Positions 1 to 9,639 of a DNA stretch of 64,000 bases are shown piece by piece; the first letter of the stretch is position 1; every line of letters begins with the position of its first letter. The translations under genes and the position numbers were made by a program. The notes beneath the pieces were generated by a model. The model was given only the letters and a program-made list of their open reading frames with translations. It did not search any database and had not been told where the DNA came from. The stretch comes from Caprimulgus europaeus. Taxonomy: Eukaryota; Chordata; Aves; Caprimulgiformes; Caprimulgidae. The DNA lies in contig OU015543.1 in the NCBI GenBank assembly GCA_907165065.1, forward strand, positions 13,271,638-13,335,637, written 5' to 3'.

Positions 1-625
1 CAGCAGCGTGTGCCGCAGGGAGCCGGTGATCTGCCACCCCGCTGCCTGGTAGCACGGCCCGGCAGCCGCGGCGTTTCCTCACAGCCCACAGAGCTCCGGG
101 ACGCTTGTGCCGTTCCCCGCGGGCCGGGACACCGGCATCTCGGTGCCAGCCCCTCCCTGGCACGGGCAGGGACCGTGTCTCTGAGCCAGGCCACTGCCTT
201 GGCGAGCAACTCTGAGGTCAGTGCTCATCTGGGACACTTCTCAGTCGTGTTCCTGATTAAGCAGCAGAGACTAATTAGTGCCATATGCTGGGCATGATCT
301 ACAGGGATTAGGGGGTAATTTTTGTTACTCCCTGGCTCTCTTCCTTCCTGCATGCTCGGAGCATGGAGGGATTGCTGCAGCATTAGCAGTGGGGTGCAGC
401 CAGCCTCCCCTGCCAGTGCCTCCCAAACTAGTTGAGCCCCAGGGCAGCACTGGGGTGGGAAGGAGGGAAGGAAGAGGGGATGCTAGGGACTCCAGGGGGG
501 AATGGCCCCCAGTCTGCAGGGATGCTGGGGAGCAAGGGCAGTCCGGGGCCCCAGTCTGCTGTCAGGGCTGGGGGGTTTGGGAGGGAGGGAGGCAGCTCTG
601 GTCTCAGCATCCTCTCTCCCCTCAG
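1..625 (+). other. CYTH1 intron sequence upstream of the first visible exon
   Basis: GC-rich intronic sequence ending in a pyrimidine tract and CTCAG acceptor at 625. No CYTH1 N-terminal exon or other gene is recognisable. The open frames here lack codon structure and homology. Confidence 0.6.
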
Positions 626-3600
626 CGCCTGAAAGATGAGATAGCAGAAGTGACGAATGAGATTGAGAACCTGGGGTCCACGGAGGAGAGGTGAGTCCTC
701 TGCTGTCACAGGGTGCCTGGGGTCTCTGCTGAGCCCCCTCCCCTGCGGTGATGCTGACCCAGACGCTGGCTCACTCTCACAGTGTGGGAGCTGTGGGTGG
801 CTGAGCGGTGCAGCCCCATCCCGTGGGTGCTGGTGTGGGTGGCTGAGCGGTGCAGCCCCATCCCGTGGGTGCTGGTGTGGGTGGCTGAGCGGTGCAGCCC
901 CATCCCGTGGGTGCTGGTGTGGGTGGCTGAGCGGTGCAGCCCCATCCCGTGGGTGCTGGTGTGGGTGGCTGAGCGGTGCAGCCCCATCCCGTGGGTGCTG
1001 GTGTGGGTGGCTGAGCGGTGCAGCCCCATCCCGTGGGTGCTGGTGTGGGTGGCTGAGCGGTGCAGCCCCATCCCGTGGGTGCTGGTGTGGGCGGCTTTCC
1101 CAGGCGCTCTGAATTCCTTGGAGCGGTAGCGGGACCCCAGTCTGAACTGCTGCTCCCAGGGTCTGTTTTTCCAAGCCTCAGCCCCTGTCTGGCCACAGCG
1201 GCTGTCGGGCTTTGTTATTCTGAGCTGGCGCAGGCAGTGCCAGCCTGGGATTAGGGGGTACCAGCAGCCGTCGGGAGCTGACTCCCGGCGTCGTTTCCAA
1301 TCACCCAGTGGGGCATGAAGGCTGTCACCCCCACGCCGGCCCCGCTGCTCTCCCAGAGCCCCACCGCACCCAGCTTGCCCTCTCCCCACCCATGCAGAGG
1401 TGACCTGCCAGGATGCTGTGCCCAGCACCCCATCTGCCCGGCGTGACCCCGTGGCCGGGGCATGGCAGCTCCTCTCTGCTCTGGGCCCTGGCAGGCTGAG
1501 AGCAGCCCCGTGCCGCTGTGCCGCGGAGCGGAGCGCAGACACGGAGCAGTGTGCGGGCTTCACCCCGCGCAGGTTTGACACGGGGCCTGGCCTGGCCCGA
1601 GTTGCTCGGCTCCTGTGAAGTCCAGACTGAGCCTTCCCCGTGGTGCTCTGCTCGAGGGGCTGGGCAGGAGGAAGCCGGGTCCCTCCTCGGTGCTCAGAGC
1701 CGCTTTGTGTCTTGCAGGAAAAACATGCAGAGGAACAAGCAGGTGGCGATGGGCAGGAAGAAGTTCAACATGGATCCCAAGAAGGTACTGTGGGGTGGGC
1801 TGGATGGGGACCGGGGCAGCAGGCTCCTGGGGGGGTCTGTGTGGAGGGGACGTTCGCCAGCCCATCTAGGGCCGTGCTGGGCTCTGCCACCTCACAGCCA
1901 GGGTGTCTGGCTGTCTGCCCGGCCGGGGCAGAGCCAGCACCATGGGCAGGGGCTGGGGAGGCAGCGGGTGGACTGGTGGGGTCAGCAGCAAGGCCCAAAG
2001 CAGCACCTCTTGCACCGCTCCAGGGCATCCAGTTCCTGATCGAAAATGACCTGCTGAAGAACACGTGTGAGGATATCGCTCAGTTCCTGTACAAGGGAGA
2101 GGGCCTCAACAAGACGGCCATCGGTGACTACCTGGGCGAGAGGTATGCTGGCCAGGGGTGGCTCCTGAGGGTGCCCTGGGCTCTCACTGCCTGAGAGACG
2201 GGCTGCTGCAGATCTTTGAGCTTCCAGGGCAGCTGAGCAGGGGTACACGGGGGGCTGGGCACCCCGAGTGCCAGGGCTGGCTGGTGGCTGTCCGATCCGT
2301 GGGTGACACTTGCCGGTGTGTGCAGAGCCACCCAGGACTCCAGCCGAGGGGTAGCTGCAGGTTCCCCCCAGAAATGAGCAGAGTCTGGAGCTGGGCAGGA
2401 GGACGTGGGGCCGCTCGGGAGTCACAGGACTTGCTGATCACGCATCCCTCGTGCTCTGGCCTTGTTCCCGCAGGGATGAGTTCAACATCCAAGTCCTGCA
2501 CGCCTTCGTGGAGCTGCACGAGTTCACTGACCTCAACCTCGTGCAGGCGCTGCGGTGAGCCGGGGGGCTGGGGCTGAGCCGTGTCCCGCGGGGGGGTGGG
2601 CGGCCGGCCGGCGGGGGGCCGTAGCGGCGCGTGGAGCCCCCAAAGCAGCGCCACACCTCGCTCCTCGCAGGCAGTTCCTGTGGAGCTTCCGGCTGCCCGG
2701 GGAGGCGCAGAAGATCGACCGGATGATGGAGGCCTTTGCCCAGCGGTACTGCCAGTGCAACCCCGGCGTCTTCCAGTCCACAGGTGAGCACCTGCCCCGG
2801 CCCCGTGCCCCGGCCCCGCTCCCCAGCCCTCCTGCCTCGCAGCTGACTTTCCTCTCTGCCCCTGTAGACACCTGCTACGTGCTCTCCTTCGCCATCATCA
2901 TGCTGAACACCAGCCTGCACAACCCCAACGTCAAGGACAAACCCACAGCAGAGCGCTTCATCGCCATGAACCGTGGCATCAACGATGGAGGGGACCTGCC
3001 TGAGGAGCTGCTCCGGGTGAGGGTGGGGACGCGGAGGGGCCGGGGCCGGGCTGCAGAGCTGGCCCATCGCGTGGCTCCCGAGCAGAGCAGAGCTGACACT
3101 GTGTACTGTCGTACCAGAATCTCTATGAGAGCATCAAGAATGAACCCTTCAAAATCCCCGAGGACGACGGCAATGACCTCACCCACACGTTCTTCAACCC
3201 TGACCGGGAGGGCTGGCTCCTGAAGCTCGGTGAGTGCTGGCAGCCAGGCAGGAGCTGGGCTGTGGGTGTGATGCCCTGGGCTGTGTGCACCTCACATGCT
3301 GGCCTGGGTCCTCCAAGCATGGCCCTGCAGAGGGGCAAGAGGCTGTGGATGGGGACACAGCCCCCATGGGGAAGACGTCCATACATCCAGCAGCCCTCCA
3401 TCTTCTGACGAGGCTCTGCGGTGCTGCTGGGTGGGTATCCTGGGGGGTTCTGCCTCTAGGCTGGGCGAGCCCCAGGGTGCAGAGCTGGTACTGGGGTCTG
3501 GTGACGGAGCACGGAGACCACAAGGCCCTTCTCATCACCGAGTCACAGCAGGGTCCTGTCAGAGCAGGTCCCCAGGAGCGAGCGGCGAGCTGCCCCAGGC

Positions 3601-6600
3601 TGCGTGCGTCCCCCCCTCCATGCCACAGACCAGTCCCTGCCTCACCTCCCCACGGCATTATCACCTCCGCATCCCGGCTCCACGTGCAGGCAGCGTGCAT
3701 GGCATCCCCGCTGCACAGCCCGGCTCTGGCGCCCGCCGAGCCCGCCCCTCGCCCTGGCTCCTGTGGCTTCTCCTCTCGGCGGCTCTGGGGAATCCTCTGC
3801 CCGGGTTAAAAGGACGATGGGGTGCTGGCAGGAGCGGGGGCTGGTGGGGGCCTTTCCCGGGGCTCTGGCTGGGGTTGGGACTCTGTCCTCCCACAGTGGG
3901 GTGGTTTCTGCCGTATTTCCACCCCCTTGAGATGGGAGAGGGACCTTGTCCCCCTCCCCATGCCCTGACCTGGGCTGAGCAAGAGCTCGCGTGGGGGGAC
4001 ATGGGGGAGAGCCCAGCCCTGTCCCTCCTGTCCTCGAGCGAGCCCAGTGCTGTGCTGGCAGAAGGGTCCCATGCACGGCGGGTTGGCACCCGGGGCCATC
4101 AGGACATTGGTGGCTGGGGGGTTGGAGAGGTGGTAGAGCAGCTGTGGGCCCCAGCCTGGCTGCCACGGCTCAGCCCACTGGTGTGGCAGAGAGGGACCCC
4201 ACAGGGAGGCCATGGGGCGGGGTTGAGCCAGGCCCTGTGTCCCCCCAGCCGAGGAGATCGGTCCCACAGAGCCACAGCGAGCCAGGGCAGGGTGGCCCCC
4301 GCGGCGGTGCTGCCGGCCCAGCCCCTCACGGCTTCCCTGCTGCAGCCCTGCCCCACTGACCCGCGGGGCAAGGGGGGTTCTTTGGGGTTTCCTCTTTTTA
4401 TTTTTATTTTTTTTCCTTTTTTTTAATTTTCTTTTCTCCCTCATTTGTATGTTTCCATGATTTTGGCTCTTCCTTTCCTTGCCCCCAACTCCAGGAGGTA
4501 CGTACCCCTCTCCCTGCTCTGCTCACGCTGCTGGGGCTTCGTTTCCTTTTTGTTTTTAATTGCTGGTGATGAGTCTCATTGCTGCTGCTGCTAACCACCC
4601 GCACCGCCCGGGGACCTCGCCTGCCGAGGGGACAGCCCCGCTCCCGACACCGCCGGGGCAGGGCTGTGGGGTACCGGCCCCGCCGATGCCGAATGCTCCT
4701 CGAGGTCTGCCGGCCCCCTCTGCTGCCCCAGCGCCCCCCGTGGCGTGGGGACAGACAGGGCCACAGCCACCCCTTGCCCAGCCGCTGACCGGAGCCACCC
4801 GCCGGTCCGTGCTTCGCCGTGTTCGCAGGCAGCTCGGCCCCGGCGGGTCTTTGCCTCCGGTGCCGTGAGGGATGGGGACAGGTTTGGGGTGCCCTCAGGA
4901 AGGGCCCCAGCCGTGTGCAGGGGGTTGGGGGTTCCGAGTGCCTGGAGCTGGATGGGAGCAGGCAGGAGCCGTCTGCGCGGTGCCCTGTGCCACGCCGGGG
5001 GCTCGCGGCAGTCCCCGTGCTGGGTGCTGGTGCTGCCCTGTCTCCATCACCTGCAGCCTTGGGGTGCCAGGCAATGTGGGTGCTCCTCCTGGGACTGCGC
5101 TGGCCCTTGGTCCCGTACGGCCCTGCAGACCCCAGCCCCTGCAGACCCCAACCCCCAGGCTCCTGCCCTCCTGTGCCATAGGACCCTGCCCTGGCACATG
5201 GCTGCTTCCTGCCCGCAGCCCCAGGAGAGGAGGTGGCCATGGGGAAGGGCCAGGGGCTGGAGCGGATCAGACCCCAGGTTTTGGGGGGGGGTGTTGGCTG
5301 GAGGGAGGCAGAGGGGCTTTGGCTGGGAAGTGCTGTTCTGCAGCTGGCTTTGGGGCAGGGACTGGGGTGGGCTGGGGGAGATGAGCACGGCCCCACACAC
5401 GGTGTCTCCTCACATCCACGCCAGCCCGGGCAGCACCCCCTGGGTGCTCGTCCCACCACGGCCACACATCTGGCACCGCTGCAATGGCCAGAGCATGCTG
5501 GCACGGTGGAGGGGCAGCCAGGCCCAGGGGTGAGCGGTCCCTGAGCCCACGGAGTGGCTTCTCCCTCTGTGGTGGCAGTTGTGACACTTCCTCCCACCAA
5601 AACTCCCCATGCTGTGGCCCTGGCCTCGTGCTTTACCCCAGCACTGAGCTGCACTGGCCAGGACACAGTGACTGTGGTCAGTGTGAACAGGGTCCCCGTG
5701 TCCCCCGAGAGCTGCCTGGCTGCGGCGTCCTCTGGCCACGCTCCATCAGTGTTTGGGTGGGAACGGGCGCAGTGCTCCTGGCCCGGCCACCCTCCACCTC
5801 CATCCTCATCCGTCTGCTTTCCGCTCCTGCTCGTGCCGTGCCCGGCGTGGCGTGTGCTGCTGCCGCTGCCCGCCGGGCTGCCTGGCTCTGCTTGCGCCCC
5901 GGCGCCCGGTGCTTGGCTGTGTGTGTCCGCATGGGCTCCAGCTCTGCCGTAGCCTCCGTGTGCCGTGAGCTCCGGGCGCGTGTCCTGGCCGCACCGTGCC
6001 GCGGCGGCGCCCAACCTGCCCCTCTCTGCTCCCAGGAGGCCGCGTGAAGACGTGGAAGCGGCGCTGGTTCATCCTGACTGACAACTGCCTTTACTACTTC
6101 GAGTACACGACGGTCAGTGACTGCGGGGGGTGGTGAGCCGGGGGGCAGGGACGGGCACCGGATCCGGCCCGGCCGTCACCTGCCCGGGTGGGGCCGCCTG
6201 CCTCCTGCCGTGCTGGGGTGCTGGTGACTGTAGGGGTGCAGGATGCGGCCCTCGGGTGCAGGGGGATGTTGGGGAGGGGGTTTTGCAGTGTCCAGCCCTG
6301 CCGGGGCATGCGGGTGGGTTTGGAGGTGTCCAGCCTGCAGCTAAAGCTTCTGCTTGGCCCCACCAGGATAAAGAGCCCCGTGGCATCATCCCCCTGGAGA
6401 ACCTGAGCATCCGCGAGGTGGAGGACTCCAAGAAGCCCGTGAGTGCTGTGGAGGGTCCCCCGGGCTGGAGGGGCAGCGCTGGTGCTTTGGTTGGGGCAGG
6501 GGAAGCCGGGAGGTGCCCCTGAGAGAGCCAGGAGGGCCCTGCAGCCATCACTGGGTGCAGACCCCGGGCTGGTCACTGCGTGTCCAGGGCTGGTGGCAGG

Positions 6601-7175
6601 GCACGCCTGGGGACATGGGGTGGTGGTCACCGTGTGTCCATCCCTCTCTGCTGTGTCGGGGTGGCTGTGCCAGGAGAGCACCCGCAGCCTCAGTGCTCTG
6701 CCTCGTCCCTCCCAGCCCGGGGTCCCCTTTGGAAGTGGGGGCTGCTTCTGAACAGTCTCCTCCCTCCCAGAACTGCTTTGAGCTCTACATCCCCGACAAC
6801 AAGGACCAGGTGATCAAGGCCTGCAAGACAGAGGCGGATGGGCGAGTGGTGGAGGGGAACCACACCGTGTACCGCATCTCTGCCCCCACGCCCGAGGAGA
6901 AGGAGGAGTGGATCAAGTGCATCAAGTGAGTGCTGGGCGCAGCGGGCGCCGGGAGGCTGGGGCACCCTGCGAGGATGGGCGGGGAACGGGCTTTCCCAGG
7001 GGCACAACGGGACCAGCCCCAGGCCCTGCCAGGCAGGACAGACCCAGCCCTGTGCCTGGCTGCACAGCTAACCCGAGCCCCCGTTCCCCCTGCCAGGGCA
7101 GCGATCAGCCGGGACCCTTTCTACGAGATGCTGGCTGCCAGGAAGAAGAAGGTCTCCTCCACCAAGAGACATTAG
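626..7175 (+). CDS. CYTH1: Cytohesin-1, Arf guanine-nucleotide exchange factor (5'-partial)
   Basis: Exons seen: 626-690, 1718-1784, 2024-2142, 2474-2554, 2671-2783, 2868-3016, 3118-3229, optional 4495-4497, 6036-6112, 6367-6438, 6771-6925, 7097-7175 (TAG). Phases agree throughout, giving 362 residues (363 with the microexon). The family is about 397-398, so about 35 N-terminal residues lie upstream of the window. Order: end of the coiled coil, Sec7 domain with the [12 protein letters not shown] motif (catalytic glutamate, about residue 157 of the full protein) and the motif around [11 protein letters not shown], then a PH domain and a basic tail ending [10 protein letters not shown], which identifies CYTH1 rather than CYTH2/3. 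The protein catalyses GDP/GTP exchange on Arf GTPases at phosphoinositide-rich membranes; the PH domain recruits it and the basic tail assists. The gene lies just upstream of DNAH17 on the same strand. Confidence 0.96.
786..1089. repeat. 42-bp minisatellite, about 7 near-identical copies, in a CYTH1 intron
   Basis: A 42-base unit beginning TGTGGGTGGCTGAGCGG recurs seven times with essentially no divergence. The unit length is a multiple of three and contains no stop in several frames, so long spurious open frames appear on both strands here. It sits between CYTH1 exons at 690 and 1718. No function is evident; near-identity of copies suggests recent expansion or homogenisation. Confidence 0.95.
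4388..4494 (+). promoter_or_regulatory. Pyrimidine-rich intronic tract upstream of the CYTH1 microexon
   Basis: About 60 bases (roughly 4388-4450) are almost pure T/C with a few A, standing out in an otherwise GC-rich intron. A second T/C-rich stretch (4461-4492) runs up to the CCAG acceptor. Neuronal-type microexons typically depend on long upstream polypyrimidine tracts bound by PTB, SRRM4 or RBFOX-class factors, so a splicing-control role is likely. The binding factor is not determined. Confidence 0.45.
4495..4497 (+). CDS. CYTH1: 3-nt alternative microexon (GAG) of CYTH1 adding one glycine to the PH domain
   Basis: In the 2.8-kb intron between 3229 and 6036, the bases GAG are flanked by CCAG upstream and GTACGT downstream, that is, a complete acceptor and donor around three nucleotides. 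The upstream exon ends in phase 1 (g) and the downstream exon starts GAGGC. Skipping gives K-L-G-G-R; inclusion gives K-L-G-G-G-R. Cytohesin genes are known to have exactly this diglycine/triglycine alternative splice, which changes PH-domain selectivity (the 2G form prefers PI(3,4,5)P3, the 3G form binds PI(4,5)P2 comparably). Use of the microexon is inferred; it is invisible to ORF-based annotation. Confidence 0.8.
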
Positions 7176-8380
7176 CCACTGCGCTGGCCCTGCGAGGCCA
7201 GCACGCCCCCGGCAGCCCCAGTGCCTCCTCCCCGGGGCTCAGGACCCAGCTTCAGCTTTGCAGTTTCTTTACCATGGGGAGGGAGGGGGCAGGGTGGCTC
7301 TGGCCCCCCATCACTGCCTCATCTCCAGGACAGCATCTTCACGGGCTGGAGCTGGGACACCAGCACCCCTGTGGACAGGGAGCCCCGTCCTGCCCTGGGC
7401 TGGGCTGCAGGATGGGGAGCATCGTGTGTGAGCACCGTCCCCCTGTCCCACCTTGGCCAACTGGGGCACCGCACCGTGGGCACCCTCCCTGCTCCTGAGC
7501 CCCCCGGCACACGTGTGGCTGCACGTGCCGCCGGGTCCCCCCAGCATCCGTGTCCTGAAGCACTTGGGGTGTCCCGTGGGAAGGTGAACGGCTGGCAGGT
7601 AACAGCTGGTGGTTTTGGGGTGCTGCAGGCAGCGGGGTGAAGGGTGGCAGCTGGGGGGGCCCCATGGAGGCACAACTCCTGGCCCTCGTTGTAGCGGGCC
7701 TGGGTCTGTCCTGGGCTGCCCCACGCTGCTGCCTTGGACCCTCCCAGCTGTCCCCTGCCCCAGGGATGGTCCCCGTGGGTACAGAGTTGTCACCATCACG
7801 GTGCACAGCGGTGCCACACGGGGCACCTTCGTGTCCTCGCCTCGCCGTGGGGTGCCGGTGGTCGGATGAGAGCCCCGGTGTGGTGGCAGCAGCGACGTTG
7901 TCCCTGGCTGGTCCTTGCAGTGTTATCCCCTTGGCGAGGGGCAGGGGAGGCCATGGCAGGGGTGGCTGTTGCACGAGCCCTCACTCCTGAGCGGGTGCTG
8001 GGACGTTCCTGGAGCTTGTGCCAGGGACGGCGGCTGCCGAGGGCTCTGGCTGGGCCGGGGGCTGCAGCCCCCCTGCCTCTGCCTCGCGATCGCCCGTGCC
8101 CGGTCCTGTCCCCGGCCGCGGCGCGCGGTCCGGAGAGGCGCCGGATCAGTGTTAGTCTATTTATCAGAGGTGTAAATACTCCTGTATAGTTTTCTCCTTT
8201 TAGGTTATTTTGTACGTCGGGTTGTTCTGTGCAGAGGCCTCTCCAGAGGGTGGGGGGGGAGGAGGGGGGGGGCAGGAGTTTTTATTCTAACCTTGGTTTG
8301 TTGTTTTGGTTTTTTTTTTGCCACGGCCTTGTAAACTAGTGCTGAGGGTCTGCAGCAAATAAACAGCGAACCGCGCCCAG
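7176..8380 (+). other. CYTH1: CYTH1 3' untranslated region
   Basis: The stretch follows the TAG at 7173-7175 without a convincing splice donor/acceptor pair and runs to an AATAAA signal. The first kilobase is GC-rich; the last 250 bases become T-rich (8145-8215 and a poly-T run near 8310), typical of a distal vertebrate 3'UTR and a likely site for AU/U-binding regulators. The exact cleavage site is not determined. Confidence 0.7.
8358..8363 (+). terminator. CYTH1: CYTH1 polyadenylation signal (AATAAA)
   Basis: Canonical AATAAA followed within about 35 bases by GT-rich sequence (CTGTGCTCTGTGTGC), a good downstream element. It is the only canonical signal on the plus strand between the CYTH1 stop and the DNAH17 start that I noticed. 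Confidence 0.8.
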
Positions 8381-9238
8381 CCTTGGCCTCCTGTGCTCTG
8401 TGTGCAGCTCGGGATGGGCAGGAGCCCCTGTCCCCGCCTGCCAGCCCCTGCCCTGCGCCCCAGCTTTGCCACCGGCGTCGTGCCTCTTCCAGCCCCAAGA
8501 TTTCAGTGCCCAGTGCCGTGGTGATGCCACGTTGGAGGAAGCTGGCAGTGCTGCAGCCAGCGTGGTCCTGGTTTGAGCCCCCACCTCTTCCCATCCAAAG
8601 CCTCTGGTTTCTTGGTGCACTGGAAGGTGTTTGGGTGCCTTGTACCCTTGCCAGCACCCCTCAGCTTCCCTCTGGCCACCCAGAAGGTGCTTTGGGGGCC
8701 AAACCGCAGGCTGTGCCGGGGCAGGATGGCTACTGGCCTTGTGCCCTGTGCCCTGTGTGCCACCTGCCCGGTGCAGTGGGGCTGGCACTGAACTTGGGCA
8801 GGGGATGGCTGCCCACCCACAGGGACCTGTGGGCTGGACTGTGTGGTGCTGGACCCTCTGGCTGCACGGTGGCACATGCTCCACCGCTGCCAGGGGCCTG
8901 GGACAACGGGGGTGGTGGGTTCACATCACATCTCAGCGGGGTGGCCAAGCACCAGGGAGGGGAGGGGGAGCTGCTCTGCCTGTGGCGAGGGCCAGGGGGG
9001 GTTGTACCCAGGTGGTACCAGCTGTAAATGGGAATGTGACCAAACAGTCTCCTCGGCTGTGCAGAGCCCTGGGCCATGGTGGGCAGCTCCTGCCATGGTC
9101 CCTGACAGCCCTGTGCCTCAGAGGGGGCAGCCCTTGGCACCACATCGTGAGTCCAGCCAACATGGTGGGTACATGGGCAAACAGCCCCCACCGAGGGACA
9201 CCGGGGGTGGGGGGGGCAGCCCTGTAGTTCCCAGGCAG

Positions 9239-9326
9239 TTGGGGCTGGTGCCGGCGTCGGTTGGGGCTGGTGCCGGCGTCGGTTGGGGCTGGTGCCGGTG
9301 GCAGTTGGGGCTGGTGCCGGTGGTGG
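9239..9326. repeat. 22-bp tandem repeat, 4 copies
   Basis: The unit TTGGGGCTGGTGCCGG plus six variable bases repeats four times. Copies 1 and 2 are identical; 3 and 4 diverge only in the last six bases. It lies about 310-400 bp before the DNAH17 ATG. Confidence 0.9.
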
Positions 9327-9431
9327 TTGGGCTGTGGCCGGTGACTGGAGGCTGTTGAAGGGCCGAGGAGTGCAACAGGACAGGGGAGAGGTAGGGGGAG
9401 GCAGGATTTGGGCAATGAGGGCAATGGAGCT

Positions 9432-9505
9432 GGGGGGGAAGATGGAGCCAAGGGTGGGGCAGGCTGGGGGGAAGATGGAGCCAAGGGTGGGGCAGGCTGG
9501 GGAGA
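9432..9505. repeat. 33-bp direct repeat, 2 copies plus a partial third
   Basis: The block GAAGATGGAGCCAAGGG with flanking G-runs occurs twice, 33 bases apart, followed by a decayed third copy. It is G-rich on the plus strand and close to the DNAH17 start, so it may lie in the promoter or 5'UTR. Confidence 0.75.
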
Positions 9506-9639
9506 TGATGGAGCTGGGGGGGCGATGGGGCCAGGCAGGGCTGGGCTGCAGTGTGTAGAGGGCAGTGGCTGAGCGGGGCTTTGCCTGCCCCCCACCCCGA
9601 CTCCCAGGTGCTGGGGAGCTGCGGCTGAACCCGGGCAGG

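Larger units (their letters stand above)
3230..6035 (+). other. Longest CYTH1 intron in the window (2.8 kb)
   Basis: Starts with GTGAGT and ends CCCAG. It holds the GAG microexon and its pyrimidine tract. A long minus-strand open frame (about 4404-6014) is a by-product of GC-rich, stop-poor composition with no recognisable domain. Otherwise nothing is identified. Confidence 0.7.
8385..9639. other. CYTH1-DNAH17 intergenic gap with presumed DNAH17 promoter and 5'UTR
   Basis: Only about 1.25 kb separates the CYTH1 poly(A) signal from the DNAH17 ATG. The stretch is GC-rich with two small tandem repeats. A possible acceptor, CTCCCAG just before 9608, would allow a spliced 5'UTR. No TATA box or convincing RFX X-box was found. 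Long minus-strand frames here are composition artefacts. Confidence 0.5.

Noticed and set aside
428-1581. Overlapping repetitive open frames on both strands (up to 291 residues)
   Set aside because: They are generated by the 42-bp minisatellite, whose unit length is a multiple of three; no domain, and they lie inside a CYTH1 intron.
4404-6014. 536-residue minus-strand open frame
   Set aside because: Stop-poor GC-rich intron sequence; low-complexity Pro/Gly/Arg/Ser content and no recognisable domain.
9160-9190. Weak RFX X-box-like/forkhead-like sequence (GGGCAAACA) upstream of DNAH17
   Set aside because: Only a half-site match; such short motifs occur by chance and the transcription start is unknown.
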